A DNA stretch of 64,000 nucleotides from CAYUFB01 sp964444125 (GTDB lineage: Bacteria; Patescibacteriota; Dojkabacteria; B142; JAFGMG01), in assembly GCA_964444125.1 (NCBI GenBank), contig CAYUFB010000001.1, positions 1-64,000 on the forward strand, given 5' to 3'. Shown here piece after piece: positions 1 to 7,156 of this stretch. A program made the position numbers and the translations under genes. The stretch's first letter is position 1. Each line of letters opens with the position of its first letter. The notes beneath the pieces are model-generated. The model did not search any database, had not been told where the DNA came from, and was given only the letters and a program-made list of their open reading frames with translations.

Positions 1-1
1 A

Positions 2-37
2 GAAGAGGATCTTAAAAAATTAATAAGAAAATTGTAA
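2..37 (+). CDS. C-terminal tail of a gene cut by the window edge
   Basis: An open frame enters from the left edge and ends at TAA 35-37, giving a charged tail EEDLKKLIRKL. A Lys/Glu-rich end is plausible for a real protein, but eleven residues do not allow a family call. It may belong with the next reading frame through a frameshift, because that frame is open from 43 without an ATG. Confidence 0.3.
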   Translation, partial: EEDLKKLIRKL

Positions 38-99
38 GTTAACTGGGCAAGACCCTAAAAGAAAATAATATCGAATCAATTATTGTAATCTATAGTGAT

Positions 100-315
100 A
101 TGCGGATTGGTGTGGGTGGGATTTTATCAATAGATGCAAGATTGGAGGATTTGAGAAAGCGTTCACCAAATGAAGATTATGAAGAACATAAACGCAACGC
201 AAAAGTTATAGAAAGAATACTTTTAGAAAATGTGGCATTAGACCTTGCTACAATTACAGATAAAAAAATAGAGGGATTGTTTGAAGAATTATTAGAAATT
301 GATGTTCATATTTAA
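100..315 (+). CDS. Small hypothetical protein, start uncertain
   Basis: A 71-residue product from ATG 100, not recognised. The same frame is open back to 43 (just after TAA 40-42) and the extra residues LGKTLKENNIESIIVIYSD read like natural protein with a beta strand. The true start may therefore be CTG 43, or the gene may have lost its 5' end. The rest is mainly acidic helix (EDYEEHKRNAKVIERIL, KIEGLFEELLEI). There is no signal peptide or membrane segment. It sits at the head of the accessory block; no function is assigned. Confidence 0.45.
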   Translation: MRIGVGGILSIDARLEDLRKRSPNEDYEEHKRNAKVIERILLENVALDLATITDKKIEGLFEELLEIDVHI

Positions 316-338
316 TTTATAAGGCAATAAGAAGTAAT

Positions 339-947
339 ATGTGCAATGAATTATTACAACCAAGTATTGGAAAATTAGAAATTCATAATATACTTGGTGA
401 GAATGTTTTTGCATTAGTTAAAGGTGTAGTAGTTGAATATGAAGGTAAGAATTATACTTTTGATGTATTGATTGGAAAAGACTTGGAATTTTATCCGGAG
501 TTTTTGGATCAAGATAATCCAACAGATATAGATATGCGTCTTCTTGATCAGGAACTATGGACACAACTAAAAAGAATACATTTATCTGCTAGTACAGATC
601 CAGAATCAGAGAAAGCTTTGAATCATTTAAATGATGTCGAGGATCTAAAATTGCCCAAATTGTTAATTCTCGCTCACGGTGTGACAAGATCAAGATTAGA
701 CGAAGAGGCAATGAAGTTTGTTCCTGAGCTTAGTATCCAACCGCTAATTGGACAAGGAGTCTTATTATCTGAATTGAATTCGGCAATAATGGCTATGGAT
801 CAAGAATATAGAATGCTGTATTATGCATCATGTAATCCAGATTCTTTAGAATTGGGCGTATGTCAGATTGATACAATATTTCAGTCCGCAACAAATAATC
901 ATGATGGTGATTCGAAGCCTTATCTTGTGAATGCAATATCATCTTAA
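339..947 (+). CDS. Putative caspase/CHAT-like-fold protein (His-Gly...Cys)
   Basis: A 202-residue soluble protein. The C-terminal half has hydrophobic strand LPKLLILAHG (His113-Gly114), then about 50 residues later strand MLYYASCN (Cys165). A strand ending in HG and a later strand ending in (A/S)C is the hallmark of clan CD peptidases (caspase, gingipain, C11, CHAT). The N-terminal 100 residues are unrecognised. The same arrangement recurs in the 393-residue protein at 3954. Starts at ATG 339. Peptidase activity is inference from this dyad only; the protein could be a non-enzymatic relative. Confidence 0.5.
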   Translation: MCNELLQPSIGKLEIHNILGENVFALVKGVVVEYEGKNYTFDVLIGKDLEFYPEFLDQDNPTDIDMRLLDQELWTQLKRIHLSASTDPESEKALNHLNDVEDLKLPKLLILAHGVTRSRLDEEAMKFVPELSIQPLIGQGVLLSELNSAIMAMDQEYRMLYYASCNPDSLELGVCQIDTIFQSATNNHDGDSKPYLVNAISS

Positions 948-958
948 ATATTAAAAAA

Positions 959-1490
959 ATGACCTCAAATTACGTAGAAATCTCAAAACTAAGAAAAAAA
1001 AGAAGCAGATGAAATCCCTAGATCTAGCAAATTAATTGAAAGATTGGGTGAAATAGGAAAAGTCTTGATAATTGGCAGTTATAAATATGATTTAATGTAT
1101 GGTCCAGATATTGATATCATTGTTGAAACAAGTAATCCGAGAGAGTCAGCATTAAAGGCAATGCAGGTTATATTCGACACAAAATATTTTCAGAAAATTG
1201 AATTAGGTGATTTCGAAAATTTCCCAAGAAATAATCCTCCTAGAAGTTATATACTGGTACTAGAAACTATTGTAAATAGTCTAAAGTGGGAGATAGAGAT
1301 ATGGTTTCATAAAAAGTATCCACAAGATATTGCAAAACTTGATGAAATGATGAAAGATATAACCGATGAGCAAAGAGATGCAATTTTAAGAATTAAGCAC
1401 CAAAGAGCGCAGAAAGGACAGTCAAAAAGTGATTTAAGTAGTATAGAGATTTATCAAGGAGTGCTTTTAGATAAAAAGAAAAGATATTAG
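959..1490 (+). CDS. Nucleotidyltransferase-like protein, frameshifted in an A8 run
   Basis: The body (open from 993) has GKVLIIGSYKYDLMYGPDIDIIVE, matching the nucleotidyltransferase fold: GS, then a D-x-D metal pair. It ends in ILRIKHQRAQ...SSIEIYQGVLL, typical of a family of stand-alone NTase-like proteins. The only start in the body frame is TTG 1044, which would cut off the N-terminal helix. An ATG at 959 opens MTSNYVEISKLRKK in another frame. The two join if one base of the A8 run at 994-1001 is skipped. So the gene is broken, programmed to slip, or mis-assembled here. Substrate unknown. Confidence 0.55.
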
Positions 1491-1515
1491 TTATTTTTTA
1501 AAATAAATAATCAAC

Positions 1516-1911
1516 ATGACAACTAACAAAGCAATCTTGATCCCACAAAAAGATGGTAAAATACTAATACAAGATCGCACAGGTCACAAACCTCCACCCT
1601 GGGGATTTTTTGGAGGTAGTATTGAAGAAGCTGAAACCCCAATACAGGGATTAATCAGAGAAATAAAAGAAGAACTATCTTATGAAATAACAGAAAGTGA
1701 TGTAGAATTTTTTGGCAAATATGAAAATCAGGAGCTTGACAGAGTTATGAATGTATATACCTGGGATGCTACAGATATAAAAGATAATGAATTTGATTTA
1801 CAAGAAGGTAAGGCCATGAAATGGATAGATGTAGAAGAGGTTAAAAATATACTCACCGACAAGATGGATTTAGATATTATTAAAGATTTGCTTATAAAAG
1901 AAACCAAATGA
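1516..1911 (+). CDS. NUDIX hydrolase
   Basis: A 131-residue single-domain NUDIX protein. The box runs GSIEEAETPIQGLIREIKEEL with the metal-binding REIKEE core; the usual EExGU glycine is Ser (EELSY). NUDIX enzymes hydrolyse nucleoside diphosphates linked to another moiety; the substrate cannot be read from the sequence. The preceding GGFFGGS-type strand (PPPWGFFGG) is typical of MutT/ADP-sugar members. Its stop overlaps the HIT gene start by four bases (ATGA 1908-1911), so the two are probably translationally coupled. Confidence 0.85.
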   Translation: MTTNKAILIPQKDGKILIQDRTGHKPPPWGFFGGSIEEAETPIQGLIREIKEELSYEITESDVEFFGKYENQELDRVMNVYTWDATDIKDNEFDLQEGKAMKWIDVEEVKNILTDKMDLDIIKDLLIKETK

Positions 1912-2076
1912 ACAATTTTAAACTTTTTGAATCAAAACATCATGTGATTTACCTTTATGAAGAAGGCCAACTATATATTGGTAGAAGTATTGTTGAATTA
2001 AAAAGTAAAAAATCTTCAATAGCCCAAATGACTGATGAAGAATGGACTGATTTTGGATACGTATCAAGAATTTATG

Positions 2077-2084
2077 AAAATGCA
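2077..2084 (+). repeat. Target site duplication, left copy
   Basis: AAAATGCA directly abuts the left inverted repeat and recurs exactly at 3092-3099. Eight bases is the duplication length usual for IS256-type transposition. Confidence 0.88.
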
Positions 2085-2110
2085 GGTCTATAGGGAAAAA
2101 ACGGGTGCTA
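2085..2110 (+). repeat. Left terminal inverted repeat of the insertion sequence
   Basis: Twenty-six bases beginning GGTCTATAGGGAAAAAACGG, exactly complementary to 3066-3091. The transposase stop codon (2108-2110) lies inside it. Confidence 0.9.
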
Positions 2111-3012
2111 TTTTGATACTAGAAGTTGGTGGATGAGCTTCATTTTTCTTCCAACCGACAACCCTGGATGAATATTAATTTTCTTTTGAGTCTGCGAAAA
2201 AGTTCCCTCGATAGAATTATTCGTTTTCGGAATCCATTTACACTTTTGATATGTGAATAACCATGGAGTAAATTTGATAAGCGAGAAGTACGCCTGTCTT
2301 GTTTTGATCTTAACGAATTGAGCCCTTCCGAATCTGTCTATGTATATTTCTTCTAGCTCTTTATGATGTTTCCTATACCATAATTTAAGTACAGTTTTGA
2401 ACGTTTCAGGTTTATAGACGGATCTTTGATACCATATTTCCCATAGTTCTTTGTTTACAGGTAGCTTAGGATTACGAGTGAGGTATTTTGCCAGTATTTT
2501 AGCCATATGAAAGTGACACATTTGTACCGGGATATCATCAAACATCTCGTAGAAGTAGGGTCTTCCGTCTACTACTATTCCCATTACATCTACACCAGCC
2601 TTGATGACCTTATCGTAGAGGTATTGATATATTGCTCGATTCTCACCATCTCCAAATTGCCAGATAAGGTTTTGTTTGTTGGTCACGTCTCGTATCAGAG
2701 TAACAGTCAAGGATCCAAAGAAGGAGGTATCCATTCCTAATACGCAAGTTCTAGGAGTGATTTCAGGATAATCGGATCTGAGAAGATCTATCTGCTTTTG
2801 AATAGTTTTATGGCTGTGTCCATACTTGTTTTGAAGTTGTGAGTAAGTTTGCTTTCCTGAGATGTAATCATCTATTAGTTTTACCTTCTGTTTTAGGCGT
2901 TTCTGAACATATCTATGGCTACAATTGTTACATTTGTATCTTTGCTTTCCGCTATCAGATTTACCATTTTTTTAGTTCTGTTAGAGTGACATTTAGGACA
3001 TTTCTTACTCAT
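2108..3012 (-). CDS. Transposase with N-terminal zinc ribbon, -1 frameshift at A7
   Basis: From ATG 3012 the product starts MSKKCPKCHSNRTKK, then the frame breaks at a run of seven A (2967-2973 as T on the plus strand). In the next frame it continues KSDSGKQRYKCNNCSHRY, completing a CxxC...CxxC ribbon, then a helix-turn-helix region and the catalytic part. DDE candidates are the Asp of MDTSFFG, the Asp of VVDGR and the Glu of NNSIEG, with the CHFHMAK motif between, as in IS256/Mutator-type enzymes. One more A would give a continuous frame of about 300 residues. Either a frameshift mutation or programmed -1 slippage. Confidence 0.75.
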
Positions 3013-3065
3013 AAAGTTTAAGCTTTCTATTTAAAAGCACTAATACTAACAGAATTCGTCGTTTT

Positions 3066-3091
3066 TAGCACCCGTTTTTTCCCTATAGACC
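3066..3091 (+). repeat. Right terminal inverted repeat of the insertion sequence
   Basis: Twenty-six bases ending CCCTATAGACC, a perfect complement of the left end at 2085-2110. Confidence 0.9.
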
Positions 3092-3099
3092 AAAATGCA
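3092..3099 (+). repeat. Target site duplication, right copy
   Basis: AAAATGCA immediately outside the right inverted repeat, identical to 2077-2084. Deleting one copy with the element restores the HIT reading frame. Confidence 0.88.
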
Positions 3100-3368
3100 T
3101 TAAAAAATTGTTTCAATGCCACATATTTCAATTGGGGATGTTTTTTAAACAACGCATATTTAGAGGCAGAACCAAATCCTCAAGTGCATTGGCAAGTGCG
3201 TCCTAGATATAGGAATTCTGTGGTGTTCAATAATAGAGAATTCCATGATGAAGTATTTGGAGAAAATTTTTTAAGAAAAGATAAAGAAGTCTTGTTAGAC
3301 TATAATTTCTTAGAGAAAATTGCGAACAAGATGAAACCATTTTTTAATGCTTTTAGCAAATCCACACA

Positions 3369-3905
3369 ATGATCAAAACAACTAACCATATCCAAAAATA
3401 CTCAAACAAATGGATGAGGGTCTTTGAAGATAACATTGAATTTCCAAATGGATACAAAGGTATATATGGTTATGTAGAAAGAAAGGATGGAGTTGATGCC
3501 GTTATCATAAACGATAAGAATCAAATACTTCTCATAGAACAATATCGCTATCCAATAAAGGATTTCCAAATAGGGATACCTGGAGGAGCTATAAATGAGA
3601 ATGAAAATATCGAAGATGCACTAAAGCGTGAAGTGAAGGAGGAAACAGGTTTGGATATTGAGATTATAAAGAAGTTGGGAGAATTTTTTCCATTAAGTAG
3701 TTGCTCAAGAGAAAAAGGACATATATTTCTTTGCAAAGCATTAAATGAACTTAAAGAAGGCATGACAGGAGAAATTGATGAAACAGTCAAAGAGATTAAA
3801 TTTGTAGATTTTGCAGAAGTAATTAAGATGATAGATGAAGGCAAGATAACAGATGCTTATTCAGCCAATGCCATCCAGATGGCTTATAGAGCCATTAAGA
3901 ATTAA
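3369..3905 (+). CDS. NUDIX hydrolase, ADP-ribose pyrophosphatase type
   Basis: 178 residues. The N-terminal strand region KWMRVFEDNIEFPNG...YGYVERKDGVDAVII and ILLIEQYRYP are typical of the ADP-ribose/ADP-sugar pyrophosphatase branch. The NUDIX box is near residues 72-95, with PGGAINENENIEDALKREVK followed by EETGLD, a full consensus. The likely reaction is cleavage of ADP-ribose or a related ADP-sugar to AMP and a phosphosugar; the exact substrate is inference. Starts at ATG overlapping the HIT stop (ATGA 3369-3372), so it was the third gene of a coupled set before the insertion. Confidence 0.85.
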   Translation: MIKTTNHIQKYSNKWMRVFEDNIEFPNGYKGIYGYVERKDGVDAVIINDKNQILLIEQYRYPIKDFQIGIPGGAINENENIEDALKREVKEETGLDIEIIKKLGEFFPLSSCSREKGHIFLCKALNELKEGMTGEIDETVKEIKFVDFAEVIKMIDEGKITDAYSANAIQMAYRAIKN

Positions 3906-3953
3906 ATAATTCTTGAAATAGTATGGTAAAAATTTAACAATTATTAAATAAAT

Positions 3954-5135
3954 ATGAATAATCAGATTGAGCAGGAGAATCCTACAACAGAAATTCTTGG
4001 TCAAATAACCCAAGACGATCTTGATAGGATAAATGGAAGAGGCACACCATTAGGTAGGTATTTGGAATTCCATTCAATAATTGATAAAAAAGTTAGAGAA
4101 GCTGCTCAACAATCCCCTCATATTGACAATCAAACACGAGTGGAAAGTGGGTCGGTGATAAATATTGCTGAAGATAAATTCTACATTATGATGCATTTGG
4201 ATGCACCTTTGGAACATTTGATCGGCCAAGATATTCTTCCTGAGAATGTAACAGAAAGGGTACAGTGTGACATGCTAGTCGTCAATCCGAAAGAATCATT
4301 GCTTGGTATGTCCGATATTGAGGCTGGTTATGCAGAAATAGATAATCTTTTAGAAGGAGTGCCTAGAGAAGAGCTTGATCATGATAGCAAAATTGTCTTT
4401 GATTTTCTTAAAAGAAAGGTAGAGGAGGAGACAAAATCATGGTTGCTTTTTGGACGGGATAATGGATTAGGTCAGTTGTCAGAAGGAATTGATGCTATGC
4501 CACTTGATGATGAATCAAAGCAAAAATTAAAGCAATTGTCCAAAAATATGTTGAAGATTTCAAGGCCATGGAGTTATGATCGTTCTGGATTTGCGGGTGA
4601 GCAAAGTGTATTATCAGCTTTAATCTCTGGAGAGTGTCCGAAGTCAACCGGTCTAGGTTTAAGGACGCCAGTATATGCAAATTTAATACATCCTGTAATT
4701 GGTCTTGAATTAGAAGAAAATATTGTTCGAAATATATATTTAGAAAAGATGAGAAGTCTTGATAGAAAAAGAATTCTCATTATTTCAGGACATGGAGGAA
4801 GTGGTGAGGATGAAGACTATTTGGTAGGTGAAAATTTCTCTCAAGGTAATCAGAGCTTACAGGAAGTTTTGGAACTTATCTCACCTGAGAAATATGATCT
4901 AATAATTATAGCCGCATGCAATGGCGAAGGTTTAGATTTGGCTCGCATTGATGGCATCAATATACCATTGTTTTATGTTGATGGTGTAGTTGGTGGCACT
5001 TCCTCAATGTTATTTTACGAATCTACGCATGTTATGTATGATCCTGTGGGCCAGCAAGAAGTGAGATATGCCCCGGATGCGCATAAGTTAATGGGGGTTA
5101 GGATAGGTGAAGACGAAAAATATGAGAAAATTTGA
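3954..5135 (+). CDS. Putative caspase/CHAT-like-fold protein with long N-terminal region
   Basis: 393 residues, soluble. Residues 272-330 read RKRILIISGHGGSGEDEDYL, then a helix (SLQEVLELIS), then YDLIIIAACNGEGLDLA: His280-Gly281-Gly282 and Cys322 at the ends of consecutive hydrophobic strands, the clan CD peptidase pattern. Residues 1-270 are mostly charged helix with no recognised domain and could be a regulatory or recognition region. It follows the NUDIX gene by 48 bases. Peptidase function is inference from the dyad; the substrate is unknown. Confidence 0.5.
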   Translation: MNNQIEQENPTTEILGQITQDDLDRINGRGTPLGRYLEFHSIIDKKVREAAQQSPHIDNQTRVESGSVINIAEDKFYIMMHLDAPLEHLIGQDILPENVTERVQCDMLVVNPKESLLGMSDIEAGYAEIDNLLEGVPREELDHDSKIVFDFLKRKVEEETKSWLLFGRDNGLGQLSEGIDAMPLDDESKQKLKQLSKNMLKISRPWSYDRSGFAGEQSVLSALISGECPKSTGLGLRTPVYANLIHPVIGLELEENIVRNIYLEKMRSLDRKRILIISGHGGSGEDEDYLVGENFSQGNQSLQEVLELISPEKYDLIIIAACNGEGLDLARIDGINIPLFYVDGVVGGTSSMLFYESTHVMYDPVGQQEVRYAPDAHKLMGVRIGEDEKYEKI

Positions 5136-5224
5136 TATATGAGAAATGAAATAATAAGGATTTAACATACATCCGATGCTTAATTAAATGAAAATATTTA
5201 ACTTTGCTTCATCTCTAATTTGAC

Positions 5225-5251
5225 TGCAAGAAATCACCCTTAATTTGCGTA
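5225..5251 (+). promoter_or_regulatory. Candidate ECF promoter of the sigma operon
   Basis: TGCAAG, 17 bases, CGTA, located 25 bases before the sigma-factor ATG. The same two boxes with the same 17-base spacer occur at 6528-6554 before the secreted-protein gene; the shared left part extends to TGCAAGAAAT. A -10 element CGTA/CGTC is common for ECF sigma factors, so autoregulation is likely. Inferred from two instances only. Confidence 0.55.
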
Positions 5252-5275
5252 ATATGATAAGTATGATAAACACAA

Positions 5276-5839
5276 ATGAATAAAATTGAACAAAATCAAG
5301 AAGATAAAAAATTTGTTTCTCTGGCATTGCAGGATAGTGGTAATTATGACTATATAATTAAGAAGTATGAACAAAGACTATTAAACTATATTCAAAAATT
5401 GATTTTTGTGAATAGAGAGGATGCTGAAGATATTTTGCAAGAGGTGTTTATCAAAGCATACATTAATCTAAATAGTTATAATTCAAAATACAATTTTTCT
5501 GGATGGATTTATCGTATAGCACATAACGAAGCGATCTCATTTATTCGTAAAAGAAAAAACGAGATTATGCATGTGGTCAATATTCAGGAAGAAGTATTTA
5601 ATACAATAGCCTCAGAGGTTGATCTTGAAAAAGATCTTCAAAAGTTTTGTACCAAAAAGAATGTACATAGAGTATTAGATAAATTAGATAAAAAATATAA
5701 AGATGTCTTAGTCTTGAGATATATTGAAGAAATGAATTATGAGGAAATTTCTGATGTTTTACATAAATCCCCTGGTACCGTTGCCTCTTTGATTAATAGA
5801 GGCAAGGCAGAATTTAAAAAATTAATTACAAATATATGA
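5276..5839 (+). CDS. ECF-type RNA polymerase sigma factor
   Basis: 187 residues. Region 2 spans roughly residues 25-100: YEQRLLNYIQKLI...EDAEDILQEVFIKAYINL...FSGWIYRIAHNEAISFIRKRK. Region 4 follows near 130-185: LDKLDKKYKDVLVLRYIEEM...YEEISDVLHKSPGTVASLINRGKAEFKKL, a helix-turn-helix. Regions 1 and 3 are absent, as in ECF factors. Its stop overlaps the start of a membrane-protein gene (ATGA), the usual layout of a sigma factor with its membrane partner. It probably recognises the paired motif at 5225 and 6528. Confidence 0.9.
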   Translation: MNKIEQNQEDKKFVSLALQDSGNYDYIIKKYEQRLLNYIQKLIFVNREDAEDILQEVFIKAYINLNSYNSKYNFSGWIYRIAHNEAISFIRKRKNEIMHVVNIQEEVFNTIASEVDLEKDLQKFCTKKNVHRVLDKLDKKYKDVLVLRYIEEMNYEEISDVLHKSPGTVASLINRGKAEFKKLITNI

Positions 5840-6513
5840 CAGTAAGCAAAAATGTTTTAATGAAAATTAAAGATAACGAAATAAAGCCAGTACCTAAGTG
5901 GAAATTTTTGTTGAAGAATTATTTTATATGGAGTTTATTTATTGTTAACTTGATAGTAGGTTCAATTAGTGCGGGTATAGTTTTTTTGATAATTTCTAGT
6001 GGAGATTTGGTTAATGCTCCTTTATATTCAATCCCTTTTGTTTGGATATTTCTGACTACTATATTTATTGCCATCGCGGTCTACAATTTTAGACATTCTG
6101 AAAGAGGGTATAAACATGCTTTGTGGAAGGTGATTATGGTGAACTTATCCTTGAGTATTATAATAGGATTATTTCTAAATGTATTTGGAGTTGCTCAGAA
6201 ACTAAATAGTACATTTAGTGAAAATATTCCAATATATAATCATACAATGGATATGCGAAGCAAAATTTGGCAAAGACCAGAGGAAGGTTACCTTGCCGGT
6301 CAAATTATTGAAATAAATACTGACGATAATATTTTAATATTGATGGATCTAAATAATGATAAATGGGAAATTGATTATTCATCAGCCTCTATTCGTCCAA
6401 GAATTGATTTGAGAATTGGTGAAGAAATTAAGCTTACAGGTAGTAAGAAGACAGATAATCAATTCTATGCAGATGACATAAGGCCGTGGAATAGCTTCAG
6501 ATTTAATAAATAA
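5836..6513 (+). CDS. Membrane protein, probable partner/anti-sigma of the ECF factor
   Basis: 225 residues with an N-terminal cytoplasmic stretch of about 25 residues, then three hydrophobic helices (around FIWSLFIVNLIVGSISAGIV, FVWIFLTTIFIAIAVYNF and VIMVNLSLSIIIGLFLNVFG). A C-terminal soluble domain (from about residue 145) is rich in beta strands: EEGYLAGQIIEINTDDNILI...GEEIKLTG. No zinc-binding anti-sigma motif (HxxxCxxC) is present. The anti-sigma role is inferred from the 4-base overlap with the sigma gene and its topology, not from homology. Confidence 0.6.
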   Translation: MTVSKNVLMKIKDNEIKPVPKWKFLLKNYFIWSLFIVNLIVGSISAGIVFLIISSGDLVNAPLYSIPFVWIFLTTIFIAIAVYNFRHSERGYKHALWKVIMVNLSLSIIIGLFLNVFGVAQKLNSTFSENIPIYNHTMDMRSKIWQRPEEGYLAGQIIEINTDDNILILMDLNNDKWEIDYSSASIRPRIDLRIGEEIKLTGSKKTDNQFYADDIRPWNSFRFNK

Positions 6514-6527
6514 AACTTCTATTTTTT

Positions 6528-6554
6528 TGCAAGAAATATATCTCCTTTCACGTA
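6528..6554 (+). promoter_or_regulatory. Candidate ECF promoter of the secreted-protein gene
   Basis: TGCAAGAAAT followed by CGTATTATAAG, with TGCAAG and CGTA separated by exactly 17 bases, as at 5225-5251. It lies about 57 bases before ATG 6611 and suggests that this gene belongs to the regulon of the adjacent sigma factor. Confidence 0.55.
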
Positions 6555-6610
6555 TTATAAGTTGGGAAGCAGTTGCAAAACCTAAAAAATTTATTTATTA
6601 GTTATAAATT

Positions 6611-6985
6611 ATGTCAAAATTTGTTATTACCGGAGTCACTACAGCTACATTGCTTGGAGTGCTAGCATTGGTTGGTGTTTCAACAGTTTCAGCTTATAGA
6701 GGAGATTCTACAAAAATAGGTCCAAATCATACAGAAGAAAGAGAAGAAGCGATGGAGACAGTTATGGAGAATAAAGATTATGATGGCTGGAAAGAATTAA
6801 TGACACAAGATGGTAGAACTCCAGGTGTCTTAAGGAAAATTGATACGCAAGAGAAATTTGATTTATTCTCTCAGATGTATCAATTGCAACATGATGGCAA
6901 AGATGCAAGTGAAATTCGAGAACAGTTAGGATTGGGACAAGGCGGTATGAGAGGTAATGGTCAAGGTCTTGGATGCAGTAACTAA
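6611..6985 (+). CDS. Small secreted protein, putative member of the ECF regulon
   Basis: 124 residues. The N-terminus (MSKFVITGVTTATLLGVLALVGVSTVSA) is a signal peptide with a likely cut after VSA. The mature part is short, acidic and helical (EEREEAMETVMENKDYDGW, FDLFSQMYQLQHDGKDASEI) and ends in a Gly-rich tail with one Cys. No catalytic motif is seen. The helical pattern resembles small periplasmic or extracellular stress proteins, but no family is claimed. Expression is probably controlled by the sigma factor through the motif at 6528; a strong hairpin follows at 7002. Confidence 0.65.
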   Translation: MSKFVITGVTTATLLGVLALVGVSTVSAYRGDSTKIGPNHTEEREEAMETVMENKDYDGWKELMTQDGRTPGVLRKIDTQEKFDLFSQMYQLQHDGKDASEIREQLGLGQGGMRGNGQGLGCSN

Positions 6986-7001
6986 ACTGTAATGACTGTA
7001 A

Positions 7002-7025
7002 GAAGAGGGGCGGAAGCCCCTCTTC
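7002..7025 (+). terminator. Hairpin terminator after the secreted-protein gene
   Basis: GAAGAGGGGC, tetraloop GGAA, GCCCCTCTTC: a perfect 10-bp stem 17 bases after the stop at 6985. A clear T-run is missing (CTATTT follows), so termination strength is uncertain. Confidence 0.7.
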
Positions 7026-7038
7026 CTATTTACAAAAT

Positions 7039-7145
7039 ACTGAAAGCTGAATACTGTATACTCATCACTCCTGCCACCATACCAAAGGCAGGCGAGGAGG
7101 TAGGCAAGCACAACTTCCACCAGGGGTGGATAAACATTACTCAAA
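7039..7145. repeat. Dispersed intergenic repeat block, inverted relative to 63262-63440
   Basis: Starts with a CTGAA-type unit (ACTGAAAGCTGAATACTG), then a segment with CATCACTCCTGCCACC and GGCAGGCGAGGAGG, ending GGATAAACATTACTC. The reverse complements of these pieces (GAGTAATGTTTATCC, TTGCCTGCCTTTGGCATGGT, GGAGTGATGAGG) occur at 63300-63440. Both blocks lie between genes. No ORF is supported here. Confidence 0.7.
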
Positions 7146-7156
7146 ACTCAAGGCTC

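Larger units (their letters stand above)
2085..3091 (-). mobile_element. Insertion sequence, 1007 bp, IS256-like (IS1249 group probable)
   Basis: A complete element with perfect 26-bp terminal inverted repeats (GGTCTATAGGG... at 2085-2110 and its complement at 3066-3091), flanked by the 8-bp duplication AAAATGCA. It carries one transposase on the minus strand. The 8-bp duplication, the zinc ribbon at the transposase N-terminus and the MULE-like DDE signature suggest the IS1249-type branch of IS256. Identical ends and an intact duplication point to a recent insertion. Family assignment is from motifs only. Confidence 0.85.
1908..3372 (+). pseudogene. HIT-family hydrolase gene split by an insertion sequence
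   Basis: The 5' piece (1908-2084) encodes MNNFKLFESKHHVIYLYEEG...RIYENA; the 3' piece (3100-3372) continues in frame with LKNCFNATYFNWG...NPQVHWQVRPRY...FGENF. Removing the element plus one copy of its 8-bp target duplication restores 149 residues of a histidine-triad protein. The HIT motif is H-poor: relatives usually read PHVHWH, here PQVHWQ, keeping only the middle (nucleophilic) His. The gene overlapped both neighbours by ATGA, so insertion probably also disturbs expression of the downstream NUDIX gene. The element brings an early stop at TAG 2091-2093. Confidence 0.85.

Noticed and set aside
2507..3021. Plus-strand ORFs over the transposase
   Set aside because: They are shadows of the minus-strand transposase, with no family features or starts with upstream signals.
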